Shown here piece by piece: positions 1 through 7,122 of a stretch of DNA of 22,461 bases. How positions within the stretch are numbered: position 1 is the first letter of the stretch; the number at the start of each line of letters is the position of its first letter. The stretch spans positions 1-22,461 of the forward strand of contig CAMHBN010000004.1 in assembly GCA_946183385.1 (NCBI GenBank). The letters run 5' to 3'. Below the pieces are notes generated by a model. It did no database searches. It was given only the letters and a program-made list of their open reading frames with translations, and was not told the origin of the DNA. A program made the translations under genes and the position numbers. The DNA comes from an uncultured Ruminococcus sp. (GTDB lineage: Bacteria > Bacillota > Clostridia > Oscillospirales > Ruminococcaceae).

Positions 1-1
1 G

Positions 2-52
2 AACGAGGTAGTCATCGAGGCTGACCCCGATGATGACGAGAATGAAGAATAA
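2..52 (+). CDS. C-terminal tail of an unknown protein (partial, runs off left edge)
   Basis: An open frame enters from the left edge and ends at TAA 50-52. It encodes a very acidic 16-residue tail (N-E-V-V-I-E-A-D-P followed by a run of Asp/Glu). Such tails end many bacterial proteins, so the family cannot be named. It is in the same orientation as the next gene, whose start lies inside it, which suggests an operon with translational coupling. The short length keeps confidence moderate. Confidence 0.45.
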   Translation, partial: NEVVIEADPDDDENEE

Positions 53-506
53 GGCTGAGGAAACAGCTCTCAGGTTCAGACAGTCGCCTTTTTCGGCGGC
101 TGTCGTCACCTTGCTGAGCCTGTTCTGCCAGTTTCTTGTCTGGTTCGCGTTTGAAAAGACAGGCTACCCGTGGTGGGTGGCTCTGATAACGCCGCTGCTG
201 CTCTGCGCGATGTACCACTTCGTGCAGCTCGACGCGGGCGGAAAAAGCGGCTATTCGCGGATATTCGTGTTCATATTCTCAGCGGCAGTGCCTCTGCTGC
301 TGGGAATATTCGTTACACTGGCGGTCTACCTCGGCGACCCGCAGCTCAGCACGTTCAGCTCCGATAAGGAGTACACGGGGACTGTCCGCGAGCTCGTTTC
401 CCTCTATTCGGGGAGGATAGCGGTCACGTCGGCTTATCTGTGCCTGTTCGCGCTGATAGATGTCCCTGTGCTCAGAGCCTGCGACAAAGCGAGGAAATGC
501 CAATGA
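30..506 (+). CDS. Small four-helix integral membrane protein, function unknown
   Basis: A 158-residue protein that I do not recognise. After a short basic N-terminus (several Lys/Arg) there are about four hydrophobic stretches, near residues 23-45, 48-66, 78-102 and 128-148, so it should sit in the cytoplasmic membrane. Start choice: ATG codons at 30, 33 and 42 are in frame; GAGG at 17-20 is well spaced for 30. The start lies inside the preceding gene, and its TGA overlaps the ATG of the metallophosphoesterase (ATGA at 503-506), so the three genes are probably translated together. No catalytic motif is visible. A membrane partner or accessory of the phosphoesterase is possible but is only inferred from the overlap. 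Confidence 0.7.
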   Translation: MMTRMKNKAEETALRFRQSPFSAAVVTLLSLFCQFLVWFAFEKTGYPWWVALITPLLLCAMYHFVQLDAGGKSGYSRIFVFIFSAAVPLLLGIFVTLAVYLGDPQLSTFSSDKEYTGTVRELVSLYSGRIAVTSAYLCLFALIDVPVLRACDKARKCQ

Positions 507-1312
507 GATACGTTGTTACGATATTGATAGCTGCCGCGGTGGTTCTGCTGGTGTATCTCCTCTGCGAGAACTTCATCCTGCTGACCGTAAGGCACGTAAA
601 GCTCGGCAAGCGCCTGCGTGTCGCGCAGATAGCCGACCTCCACAGGAAGCGCTATCAGGGCGATAATATGCTCATCGCTATGCGCGTCGGGCAGGAAAAG
701 CCCGACCTCATATTCATCACCGGCGACCTTATCTCGCGCAAGGAGACGGATTTTTCCGTCACCGAGAAGCTTCTGCGGGAGCTGCGAAAAATTGCTCCCG
801 TCTATATGATTTACGGCAATCACGAGCAGAGCCTCATCACCCTCGACAGAGTAAAGGGTTTCGAGGATATGCTCGCGCGGACTGACGTTGTCCTGCTGAG
901 GAACAGCTCCGCGAGCGTGGAGATAGGCGGCAGGGTGTTCAATATCTGCGGAATCGAGCCGCCGTATACCACATACAAGAAAGGGCACGGCTACTTCCAC
1001 CTCGACAGGCTCACCGCGGACGATATACGCGGACTGGTCGGCTGTCCGCAGGGCGAGACGCTCCTGCTCGCGCACAATCCCATCTTCGGCAGGGAGTACG
1101 CCGAATGGGGCGCTGACTACACCTTCAGCGGACACGTCCACGGCGGAGCTGTGCGGCTCTTCGGTATCGGTATGCTCTCTCCCGAGCGCAAATTCTTCCC
1201 GAAATATACCAAGGGCGTGTACGACATCGGCGGAAAAAAGCTGTGTGTCTCCGCGGGCATTGGGAAGCTCCGTGCCTTCAATCCGCCTGAAATTGTTGTT
1301 TATGATATCTAA
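503..1312 (+). CDS. Membrane-anchored metallophosphoesterase (YkuE-like)
   Basis: A 269-residue calcineurin-like metallophosphoesterase. The N-terminal hydrophobic helix (about residues 3-22) is a signal anchor. The metal-binding motifs appear in order: D45-x-H47 (ADLH), G74-D75 (TGDL), G105-N106-H107-E108, H191 (LLAHNP) and G210-H-V-H-G-G215. This is the two-metal phosphohydrolase set, and the arrangement resembles the YkuE/LpxH-like branch of membrane-linked enzymes. Gram-positive members act on cell-envelope substrates, but the substrate cannot be read here. The start at 503 is preferred over the in-frame ATG at 497 because GAGGAA at 491-496 is correctly spaced only for 503. It overlaps the upstream gene by 4 nt and is followed at once by a hairpin terminator. 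Confidence 0.88.
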   Translation: MRYVVTILIAAAVVLLVYLLCENFILLTVRHVKLGKRLRVAQIADLHRKRYQGDNMLIAMRVGQEKPDLIFITGDLISRKETDFSVTEKLLRELRKIAPVYMIYGNHEQSLITLDRVKGFEDMLARTDVVLLRNSSASVEIGGRVFNICGIEPPYTTYKKGHGYFHLDRLTADDIRGLVGCPQGETLLLAHNPIFGREYAEWGADYTFSGHVHGGAVRLFGIGMLSPERKFFPKYTKGVYDIGGKKLCVSAGIGKLRAFNPPEIVVYDI

Positions 1313-1334
1313 AAGGGCGCATCTGCGCCCTTTT
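1311..1334 (+). terminator. Rho-independent terminator of the 30-1312 operon
   Basis: A perfect 11-bp inverted repeat (AAAAGGGCGCA / TGCGCCCTTTT) with a 2-nt centre starts inside the stop codon of the phosphoesterase gene. It ends in TTTT followed by AT-rich sequence. The short T-run and tiny loop make it modest but convincing. Confidence 0.8.
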
Positions 1335-1381
1335 ATATTGCGCGGAATAATTCCGCGGGCAAACAATCATGGATCGGCAGA

Positions 1382-1429
1382 AGGGGACGCCTCCCTTACA
1401 ATGGGACGTCGAGGACGCCGTCCCCTACA
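1382..1429. repeat. Degenerate copy of the TGTAGGGG/CCCCTACA intergenic repeat
   Basis: It contains GGGGACGCC and GGGACG...CGTCCCCTACA, matching the right-hand half of the elements at 7026-7086 and 9910-9939. The left end is degraded. It lies between two convergent genes. A perfect palindrome (CGCGGAAT-A-ATTCCGCG) sits just to its left at 1341-1357. Confidence 0.6.
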
Positions 1430-1434
1430 AAAAT

Positions 1435-1460
1435 CAGCCGAAAGATTATTCTTTCGGCTG
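1435..1460 (-). terminator. Terminator of the VanY-type carboxypeptidase gene
   Basis: An 11-bp perfect stem, CAGCCGAAAGA / TCTTTCGGCTG, with a TTAT loop. On the minus strand it lies 9 nt past the stop codon and is followed by ATTTTTG, giving a U-tract. Confidence 0.82.
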
Positions 1461-1469
1461 TTTGCTTTA

Positions 1470-2576
1470 TTATTCCGTTTCGGTATCTTCCGAGGTCTCT
1501 TCTTCCGATTCGTCAGAAGTCGCTTCGGTTGTGGCTTCCGCTGCGGGCTCGGCTGTCTCCTGTCCGAGAGCTGTCTTCTCGCTCTTGTGGACGGTCACAA
1601 TGAAGCCGTCGGAGTTATTGCCCGATATATCGTATCTGTAGCCGCTCGGCACGGGCACCTGCGTCGTCTCGGAGCCGTCGTCCGAGGGCACGTAGAATAT
1701 CTCGTATCTGTTGCCGTCGTCGTCGGTGAGATTGAGGTGCTTGTCATCGTATTTATAGCAGTCGCGGAGGAGGTCGATGTACTCCTCGAGGCAGAGGTCA
1801 GACTTTGTCATATAGGTCGCGTGGGCGATGCCTACATAGCGGAAGTGCCACGGCTCGGAGCGTATCTCCGTTATCTTTTCCTTTTCCTCGGTATAGCGTA
1901 CCACGAAGCCGTACTTGTAGCAGTTGTCGTTTATCCACTTGAAGTCGCCCTGACCCTGATAGTCGAGGTCTGTTGTCTCGGTGAAGTCGAATGCGTAGCC
2001 CGTTTCGTGCTCGCTGTGACCGGGGAGAGCCGCTCTCGGGAAGCCGTCCTCGTCCTTTTCACCGTCGTATCTGTCGTATATCTCCTGCTGATATGCCTTC
2101 GAGCGGTATGAACCGTATATCTGGAGCGTATCATTGTTGTAGAGCTTGTAGAAGTCCTCTATCATCTTCACCATCGGGTCGTAGACGGAACGGAGGATAG
2201 TGTACGTATTTTCGGCAACTGTAAAGTAATCTATGCCGCGCTCGCTGTTGAGGTCAACGATGTTCACGAGGTCCTCGTCGGCAAGGCTGTAATATTCGTT
2301 GTCGTTGTTGACGAGTATCAGCTCGCCGTAGAACTTGTTCTTGGTAGGGACATCGGTGTATGAGAACACTACCTTGTCGGGGTCGGGCTCGGTGAGCTCT
2401 TCGGGTTCGGTCGTCTCGGGCTCCTTGACGTAGCTCGATGAGGGTACCGTCTTCATACTGCTGTATGCGTTATACACATTATAGCCTGCAAATCCGAGGA
2501 TCACCGCGCATATCGCGAGCTGCGTCAGATTTCTGGCTCTGTCTATACTTTTCTCTTTGTTTATATCCTTGGGCAT
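1470..2576 (-). CDS. VanY/LdcB-type D-alanyl-D-alanine carboxypeptidase, membrane anchored
   Basis: A 368-residue zinc D,D-peptidase of the M15B (VanY) family, which trims the terminal D-Ala from peptidoglycan stem peptides outside the membrane. A basic N-terminus is followed by one hydrophobic segment (about residues 17-36), then an acidic Pro/Glu/Thr-rich linker and the catalytic domain. The key motifs are YGSYR (about 155-159), S188-x-H190-x2-G-x-A-x-D197 with two zinc ligands, and E241-P-W-H244-F. The C-terminus is a long Glu/Thr/Ser-rich tail. Start choice: the minus-strand GGAG abuts the first ATG (2585) but is 9 nt from the ATG at 2576, so 2576 is preferred. It is a lone gene with its own terminator. 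No VanS/VanR pair or van ligase is nearby, so ordinary wall remodelling is likelier than glycopeptide resistance. Confidence 0.9.
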   Translation of the reverse strand: MPKDINKEKSIDRARNLTQLAICAVILGFAGYNVYNAYSSMKTVPSSSYVKEPETTEPEELTEPDPDKVVFSYTDVPTKNKFYGELILVNNDNEYYSLADEDLVNIVDLNSERGIDYFTVAENTYTILRSVYDPMVKMIEDFYKLYNNDTLQIYGSYRSKAYQQEIYDRYDGEKDEDGFPRAALPGHSEHETGYAFDFTETTDLDYQGQGDFKWINDNCYKYGFVVRYTEEKEKITEIRSEPWHFRYVGIAHATYMTKSDLCLEEYIDLLRDCYKYDDKHLNLTDDDGNRYEIFYVPSDDGSETTQVPVPSGYRYDISGNNSDGFIVTVHKSEKTALGQETAEPAAEATTEATSDESEEETSEDTETE

Positions 2577-2585
2577 CAGCTTCAT

Positions 2586-2896
2586 CTCCTATCTGCCGAA
2601 AAATCGGCGGTTACATCTTTCTTTTGCGGCTTGCCGCACTACACGGGATATATTATACCACACTCTCCCCGAAAAATATAGTGTTTCGCGTTAATCTTTG
2701 TAGTTGTGACAAATATCGTCGGCTGTTTCTCGGCACAAACAGTGCAACTTATACATTGCACGGTGTTGAAAGTCGGCGGAGATTCAGTAATTTGTATAAA
2801 TTCGACAAAATATACTATTTGTGATTGTCATCCACGTAATATTATACAAATAGCAGTCGTTTAAAATGATGTAATGCACAATCTTTCGGAAAAAGC
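2586..2896. other. AT-rich divergent intergenic region with inverted repeats
   Basis: About 310 nt with no credible gene between two divergent transcription units. Two spaced inverted repeats are visible: GTGCAA...TTGCAC at 2742-2761 and CTATTTGT...ACAAATAG at 2815-2853. Either could bind a dimeric regulator. The rest shows no coding signature. Confidence 0.5.
2652..2657 (-). promoter_or_regulatory. Extended -10 promoter for the carboxypeptidase gene
   Basis: On the minus strand the sequence reads TGGTATAAT, a consensus -10 with the TGn extension, about 75 nt upstream of the chosen start. The -35 region is poor, as is usual for extended -10 promoters. Confidence 0.6.
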
Positions 2897-2925
2897 TTGA
2901 ATTTATTATGCTGTGATGATATAAT
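2897..2925 (+). promoter_or_regulatory. Sigma-A promoter for the zinc-ribbon/repeat protein gene
   Basis: TTGAAT (2897-2902), a 17-nt spacer, and TATAAT (2920-2925) preceded by TGA, an extended -10. It lies about 110 nt upstream of the GTG start at 3034, leaving a leader of about 100 nt. It would also serve mscL if the two genes are cotranscribed. Confidence 0.72.
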
Positions 2926-3033
2926 AAAATTGTATAGAATGCGCTTATGTGCAGTTCGCATGAACCGTTTGACAGTCCGTGCGGACGCATTTTTCACCTC
3001 CATACCATTTTCAGAAAGTCAGGAGTGATTTCA

Positions 3034-4620
3034 GTGATCTGTCCGTCATGTGGAACAAATAACGAGAAAGGCTTCAAGTTCTGCGTAAAATGCGGAAGTA
3101 ATCTTGAAAACCCTCAGGAAGTCAATTATGAACAAGTGGATATGGGCGGCTACCATACAGAGGAGGAGTTCTCCTCAGCAAGCAGAGGCTTCACTGTCGG
3201 CAACGGTACGTTTACCATAAACGACAGGGGAGGTTCAGGTTCCTCTTCTTCCGACATCTACACCGCCGACGAGCTCAACGACACAGACGAAGAGTTCGAT
3301 TTCAGTATGTACGAAGAGCCGTTCATCCCGAGGCTCGATTCAGACAGACTTAACCTGCCTCAGGCAGGCAGCGAGCCCTTACAGGCTCAGCAGCAGGGCT
3401 ACGGTCAGCCGCCGCAGATGATGGGCGGTATGCCTCAGCAGGGCGCTATGGGTGCTAACCCGTATATGAACCCGCAGCAGATGATGTACGGTCAGCCACA
3501 GATAATAGGCTATGACCCCAACGGTATGCCCGTATATTCGCAGGCTCCGCCGATGATGTACGGTCAGCCGCAGATAATAGGCTACGACCAGAACGGTATG
3601 CCCGTATATTCACAGGCTCCGCCGATAATGTACGGTCAGCCGCAAATAATAGGCTACGACCAGAACGGTATGCCCGTGTATTCGCAGGCTCCGCCGATAA
3701 TATACGGTCAGCCGCAGATAGTCGGCTATGACCCCAACGGTATGCCGATATATGCTCAGCCCGCTCCGATACCCGTTCAGGCGGCTCCCGAGCAGCAGAC
3801 GGCTCAGCAGGGCGGAGGTATGCAGGGTATGCCCGCTATGCCTCAGAGCCCGCAGGGTGGTGGTATGCAAGGTATGCCTGCTATGCAGGGAATGCCTTCA
3901 ATGCCGCAGCAGGGCGGCGGTATGCCCGCTATGCAGGGTATGCCTTCGATGCCGCAGCAGGGCGCCAACAGTATGTACGGTATGCCAGCACTTCCGAAGG
4001 CTCCCGCCAAGCAGGAGCAGGAGGAGCTCGTTGATGTGTCCGAGGACTTCTGGAAGTTCTTCGACGGCGGCTCGGCTACCAAGCACAGAGAGAGCAACCC
4101 CGAGGACTTCTTCGGAAAGTCGCACGGTATGGGCGACCTCGGCGGTATGCGTCAGAACGATAAGAAGAAAAACAGCTATATGAGCGATACTCCCATCGTT
4201 GACGGCGGTAAGCTCGCTCACAATGAAGTTGATAAATTCAACAAGTTCTATATGCGCAATACCGATACCGTGAATGCGGAAGACCTCGCCGAGAATACAC
4301 ACGTCAAGGCTCAGGACCGTATGGGCGTGACCCGGCAGGTCGATGCCGACAGGCTCTCGGAGAAGCTGACGGGCAAGTCGCGTATAACCATGTATACCGC
4401 GGGCGAAGCAAATGCGGATACCCTCGAGGCTTATGTGCCCGAGCGTCAGGAGTCGATGATGAACGAGGACCTGAGCGCGGTGGAGGCTCTTCCCAAGAAG
4501 AAGAACCCCTACGAGAGCGAGCTCGACAAGATTGAGCTCCCCGAGTATATGCAGGCTAAGAAAACTGTGCGTGAGGAGACGATAGAGATACCGTCGCTCC
4601 CGCAGATGGGTACAGATTAA
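3034..4620 (+). CDS. Zinc-ribbon protein with tandem Pro/Gln/Tyr-rich repeats, function unknown
   Basis: A 528-residue protein. The N-terminal zinc ribbon is C3-x2-C6 ... C17-x2-C20. An acidic Ser-rich stretch follows, then four tandem 24-residue repeats (about 150-245; each begins M/I-M/I-Y-G-Q-P-Q-I and contains G-Y-D-x-N-G-M-P). Next is a Gly/Met/Pro/Gln-rich segment (to about 326) and a charged C-terminal third (about 327-528) with D-F-W-K-F-F and N-P-E-D-F-F motifs. There is no signal peptide or membrane helix. The start is GTG at 3034, with AGGAG at 3021-3025 spaced 8 nt; upstream in-frame codons (to 2947) have no ribosome site. It probably shares a transcript with mscL, 55 nt downstream. 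The composition suggests a disordered, possibly condensate-forming or scaffold protein; this is inference, and no homologous function is known to me. Confidence 0.82.
   Translation: MICPSCGTNNEKGFKFCVKCGSNLENPQEVNYEQVDMGGYHTEEEFSSASRGFTVGNGTFTINDRGGSGSSSSDIYTADELNDTDEEFDFSMYEEPFIPRLDSDRLNLPQAGSEPLQAQQQGYGQPPQMMGGMPQQGAMGANPYMNPQQMMYGQPQIIGYDPNGMPVYSQAPPMMYGQPQIIGYDQNGMPVYSQAPPIMYGQPQIIGYDQNGMPVYSQAPPIIYGQPQIVGYDPNGMPIYAQPAPIPVQAAPEQQTAQQGGGMQGMPAMPQSPQGGGMQGMPAMQGMPSMPQQGGGMPAMQGMPSMPQQGANSMYGMPALPKAPAKQEQEELVDVSEDFWKFFDGGSATKHRESNPEDFFGKSHGMGDLGGMRQNDKKKNSYMSDTPIVDGGKLAHNEVDKFNKFYMRNTDTVNAEDLAENTHVKAQDRMGVTRQVDADRLSEKLTGKSRITMYTAGEANADTLEAYVPERQESMMNEDLSAVEALPKKKNPYESELDKIELPEYMQAKKTVREETIEIPSLPQMGTD
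3481..3768 (+). repeat. Four tandem 72-bp repeats within a coding region
   Basis: Four in-frame copies with an exact 72-bp period start at 3481, 3553, 3625 and 3697. The three central junctions are almost identical at DNA level, and the last copy is most diverged at its 3' end. They encode the 24-residue repeats of the zinc-ribbon protein, and the exact period makes copy-number slippage likely. Confidence 0.92.
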
Positions 4621-4675
4621 AAGGAGCTGTCGTAAGGCAGTCCCTTAAAATATATCATAAAGGAGAAGTATTAAA

Positions 4676-5110
4676 TTGAAGAAGTTTATCCAGGAATTCA
4701 AGGAATTCGCACTCAAGGGCAATGTAATGGACATGGCTGTCGGTGTTATCATCGGTGCCGCTTTCGGTAACATCGTTTCCGCGCTCACCGACGATTTCAT
4801 CAACCCCCTCATCGCTTCCATCGGCGGCGCTGAGATCGCGGGCAAGATAAAGCTCCCGTGGGTTGATTACACAGGACTCGATTCCGAGGCTATCACCGCG
4901 CTCTGCCTCAACTACGGTCATTTCATCACGACTGTTATCAACTTCCTTATCATGGCATTCTGCATTTTCCTCATGGTAAAGGCTGTTAACAAGCTCATGA
5001 GCATCGGCAAGAAGAAGGAAGAAGAGAAGCCCGCTGAGCCTCCGAAGGAGGAAGTTCTCCTCACAGAGATCAGAGATCTCCTCAAGGAGCAGAACGCTAA
5101 GAAGAACTAA
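4676..5110 (+). CDS. mscL: Large-conductance mechanosensitive channel MscL
   Basis: A 144-residue protein with the MscL plan. An amphipathic N-terminal helix (KKFIQEFKEFALKG) is followed by TM1 with N-V-M-D-M-A-V-G-V-I-I-G-A-A-F (about 16-46), an extracellular loop (47-80), TM2 (about 81-106), a Lys/Glu linker and a C-terminal bundle helix (E-E-V-L-L-T-E-I-R-D-L-L, about 125-138). It is a homopentameric pore that opens under membrane tension to release solutes on hypo-osmotic shock. The start is TTG at 4676 with AGGAG at 4661-4665; no in-frame ATG lies near the ribosome site. Length is normal for the family. No separate promoter is obvious in the 55-nt gap after the zinc-ribbon gene, so cotranscription is likely. 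A terminator follows. Confidence 0.97.
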   Translation: MKKFIQEFKEFALKGNVMDMAVGVIIGAAFGNIVSALTDDFINPLIASIGGAEIAGKIKLPWVDYTGLDSEAITALCLNYGHFITTVINFLIMAFCIFLMVKAVNKLMSIGKKKEEEKPAEPPKEEVLLTEIRDLLKEQNAKKN

Positions 5111-5133
5111 GCGGATACATATAACGTAAAGAG

Positions 5134-5164
5134 AAGGCTGTTCCCGTGTGGAACAGCCTTTTTA
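5134..5164 (+). terminator. Rho-independent terminator after mscL
   Basis: A perfect 10-bp stem, AAGGCTGTTC / GAACAGCCTT, with a 7-nt loop, followed directly by TTTTT. It ends the transcript 24 nt after the mscL stop. Confidence 0.93.
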
Positions 5165-5194
5165 CACAGTTTCGCTTTTTCGAGCTTTTTTCTG

Positions 5195-5223
5195 TTGACA
5201 AGTTAATTGTTCTACTGTATAAT
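5195..5223 (+). promoter_or_regulatory. Perfect consensus sigma-A promoter
   Basis: TTGACA (5195-5200), an exact 17-nt spacer, and TATAAT (5218-5223): every hexamer base matches consensus. It lies about 45 nt ahead of the start of the second zinc-ribbon gene, so that gene should be strongly and constitutively expressed unless repressed. Confidence 0.92.
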
Positions 5224-5268
5224 AAGTGTTAGATATACCGATATGTGGTACATAAGGAGGTAAAAAGT

Positions 5269-6954
5269 ATGAAATGTTTATCATGCGGCTTTGAGCTTGA
5301 CGATGACGCCGTTTTTTGCAGTCAGTGCGGCAAGAAGATAGAACTTCCCGCTAAGGAGCTCGCCGAGGAGGTAACGGATTCCGTTTCCGAGGCTGTTTCC
5401 GACGTGAAGGAGGACTTCGCAGAGGTCGTGTCCGAGCCTGTTGAAGCTGTTGAAAAGTTCGCTGACAAGGCTGAGGATAAGATAGAGTCTGCGCTTGACG
5501 ATATCAAGGACAGCTTCACGGACAAGCCCGTTTCCGATGCCGTTTTCAATGACTCCAACGACACCGTCGCCGCTATCGACGAGGTGCTCGAGGCTCTCAA
5601 TTCTCAGCCCGAGGCTGCGGAGAATGCTGTCGAGGCTGCCGCTGAGGATATAAAGGAAAAGGCGGAGAGCTTCACCGATAATATCAAGGATAAGGCTGAG
5701 GAAGCCGTTTCCGATGCGAAGTGGAAGGCTGACAAGGTCGCTTCCGATGTCAAGGATAAGGTCGAAGAAGTAAAGGACAAGGTCGAGGAGGTAAAGGAGG
5801 AGATCGCTCCCGAGCCTGCCCCCGAGGTAAAGCCGCTCAAAAAGCGCGAGAAGCCGCAGTATGAGGCTCCTGTGGAGAATGTCGCGGCTGCTTCCGCTGC
5901 TCCGCTGTACGCGCAGAGCGAGATAGGCGGCAGTGCTCCGCAGCAGGGGACTGCTCCGCAGTATTCGCAGCAGCAGTATGCTCCCTACAACGATCAGTTC
6001 CAGCCGTCGCTTCCCGAGGAGGACGAGCCTGAGGCTCCCGCAAAGGTGGGCGCTCTGCGTATATCGTTCGCGGGCTTCATTGCGATACTTACGATAATCT
6101 TCCTCACGCTCGTGAGCCTGCTGTTCTGCCTGAGACTCGGCGCTTCGGGTGATGTGCTCAAAAAGCGTACCGAAAAAATGAACATCAATACTGTCCTCGA
6201 CGCAGACCTCGGCGAGCGCTCGCTCTCCGATGCGATATACAACGAGGCGGGCTTCGGCTCTGCTACGGAGGGTCAGATCAGCAAGTCTGATTTCAGAGCT
6301 TACCTCGCAAAGACGAATCTGCTCCAGTATACGGGCGCTTTCGTCAAGGACTATGCCGACTACTTCATTGAGGGCGATATCGCCGATCCGTCCGTAGATG
6401 CGAACGATATGGCTGATTTCTTCGTCCAGAACTCCGATGTAGCCGATGAGTGCTTCGACTATCAGCTCCGGACCGCTGATTACAATAAGATCCGCACAAA
6501 GCTTGAGCTCAAGGACACCGCTGATAACTTCTCCATCGAGAAGTGGAGCAAAAAGGCTCACTTTGACCTCGCTAACCTCAACTTTGTGTTCTCGTATGTG
6601 ACACTCGGAATCATTCTCGGTCTTGTCATCGTGCTGCTCGTCTGGATAGCGGTCATCGTTGACGGCAGAGGCAAGCACATCGTCGGTATGTACGGCAGCA
6701 TTTTCTCGTGCAGCGGCGGTATCGTATTCATCGTGGGACTCGCAGCGGTCGCAGGTACGGCTATCGCTCACATCGTTACAGGCTGGTTCATCTTCTACCT
6801 CTGCGCGGCTCTGCTCCTGCCGTCCGGTGCTCTTGCACTCGGCGTGGGCGCGGTAGAGCTCCTGCTCGGATTCATATTCAAGCGCATCAGACGCGGTATC
6901 AAGAATTCCGACAAGAGGAACAAGGCTGTTGAAAAGGCTCTTATGGGCGTGTGA
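5269..6954 (+). CDS. Zinc-ribbon membrane protein with long charged helical region, function unknown
   Basis: A 561-residue protein. The N-terminal zinc ribbon C3-x2-C6 ... C17-x2-C20 has the same spacing as the ribbon in the protein starting at 3034. Residues about 25-195 are Lys/Glu/Ala/Val/Asp-rich, with repeating K-x-E-E-V and D-x-K-D-K-x-E units like the amphipathic repeats of LEA or apolipoprotein-type helices. A Pro/Gln linker follows (about 196-262), then TM1 (about 265-290), a soluble domain of about 145 residues, TM2 (about 440-465), and two further hydrophobic segments (about 474-503 and 506-535) before a basic C-terminus. The start is ATG 5269, with AAGGAGG at 5254-5260; the GTG at 5245 lacks a ribosome site. 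It is a single gene between a consensus promoter and a strong terminator. The family is not recognised; an envelope role is inferred from the topology. Confidence 0.85.
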   Translation: MKCLSCGFELDDDAVFCSQCGKKIELPAKELAEEVTDSVSEAVSDVKEDFAEVVSEPVEAVEKFADKAEDKIESALDDIKDSFTDKPVSDAVFNDSNDTVAAIDEVLEALNSQPEAAENAVEAAAEDIKEKAESFTDNIKDKAEEAVSDAKWKADKVASDVKDKVEEVKDKVEEVKEEIAPEPAPEVKPLKKREKPQYEAPVENVAAASAAPLYAQSEIGGSAPQQGTAPQYSQQQYAPYNDQFQPSLPEEDEPEAPAKVGALRISFAGFIAILTIIFLTLVSLLFCLRLGASGDVLKKRTEKMNINTVLDADLGERSLSDAIYNEAGFGSATEGQISKSDFRAYLAKTNLLQYTGAFVKDYADYFIEGDIADPSVDANDMADFFVQNSDVADECFDYQLRTADYNKIRTKLELKDTADNFSIEKWSKKAHFDLANLNFVFSYVTLGIILGLVIVLLVWIAVIVDGRGKHIVGMYGSIFSCSGGIVFIVGLAAVAGTAIAHIVTGWFIFYLCAALLLPSGALALGVGAVELLLGFIFKRIRRGIKNSDKRNKAVEKALMGV

Positions 6955-6959
6955 ACTAC

Positions 6960-6991
6960 AAAAAAAGGACGGCGGATGCCGTCCTTTTTTT
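6960..6991 (+). terminator. Strong rho-independent terminator after the zinc-ribbon membrane protein
   Basis: A 14-bp perfect stem, A7-GGACGGC / GCCGTCC-T7, with a GGAT loop. It is symmetric, so it can stop transcription from either direction between the convergent genes. Confidence 0.95.
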
Positions 6992-7025
6992 AATTCGGAA
7001 TTCGGAAATCGGAACGCGGAATTAT

Positions 7026-7086
7026 TGTAGGGGCGCATTCCGTGCCCAAAATTAATCGTGAAACGGGCGGGACGCCGTCCCCTACA
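7026..7086. repeat. Intergenic repeat unit with TGTAGGGG...CCCCTACA ends
   Basis: A 61-bp element with inverted ends TGTAGGGG / CCCCTACA. It holds two inner hairpins (GGGCGC-ATTCC-GTGCCC, with one wobble pair, and GGGAC-GCC-GTCCC). It is bordered on the left by short direct AATTCGGAA-like repeats. It has the same plan as the elements at 9827-9895 and 11818-11977. Confidence 0.8.
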
Positions 7087-7092
7087 AAAGGG

Positions 7093-7120
7093 AAACGCAG
7101 GCATGAAGCCTGCGTTTTTT
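7093..7120. terminator. Bidirectional hairpin between convergent genes
   Basis: A 10-bp stem, AAACGCAGGC / GCCTGCGTTT, with an ATGAA loop. The plus-strand side has a six-T tract. The minus-strand side, just past the secF stop, has only TTTCCCTTTT. It is probably the secF 3' end and a back-stop for rightward transcription. Confidence 0.8.
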
Positions 7121-7122
7121 GT

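Noticed and set aside
1470..2576. Vancomycin-resistance gene cluster
   Set aside because: The protein is VanY-like, but no vanH/A/X ligase-dipeptidase set or VanRS regulator is near. VanY-family enzymes are ordinary wall-trimming enzymes in many Clostridia.
2784..2990. 68-codon minus-strand frame in the intergenic region
   Set aside because: AT-rich, no ribosome site, composition unlike neighbouring genes, and it covers the promoter at 2897-2925.
2947..3033. 29-codon extension of the zinc-ribbon protein
   Set aside because: There is no ribosome site near 2947. AGGAG at 3021-3025 is well placed for GTG 3034, which puts the zinc ribbon at the N-terminus, as in the paralogous protein at 5269.
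5281..7104. 607-codon open frame on the minus strand
   Set aside because: It is antisense to the zinc-ribbon membrane protein, which has a consensus promoter, ribosome site and terminator. It also reads through that terminator and the intergenic repeat.
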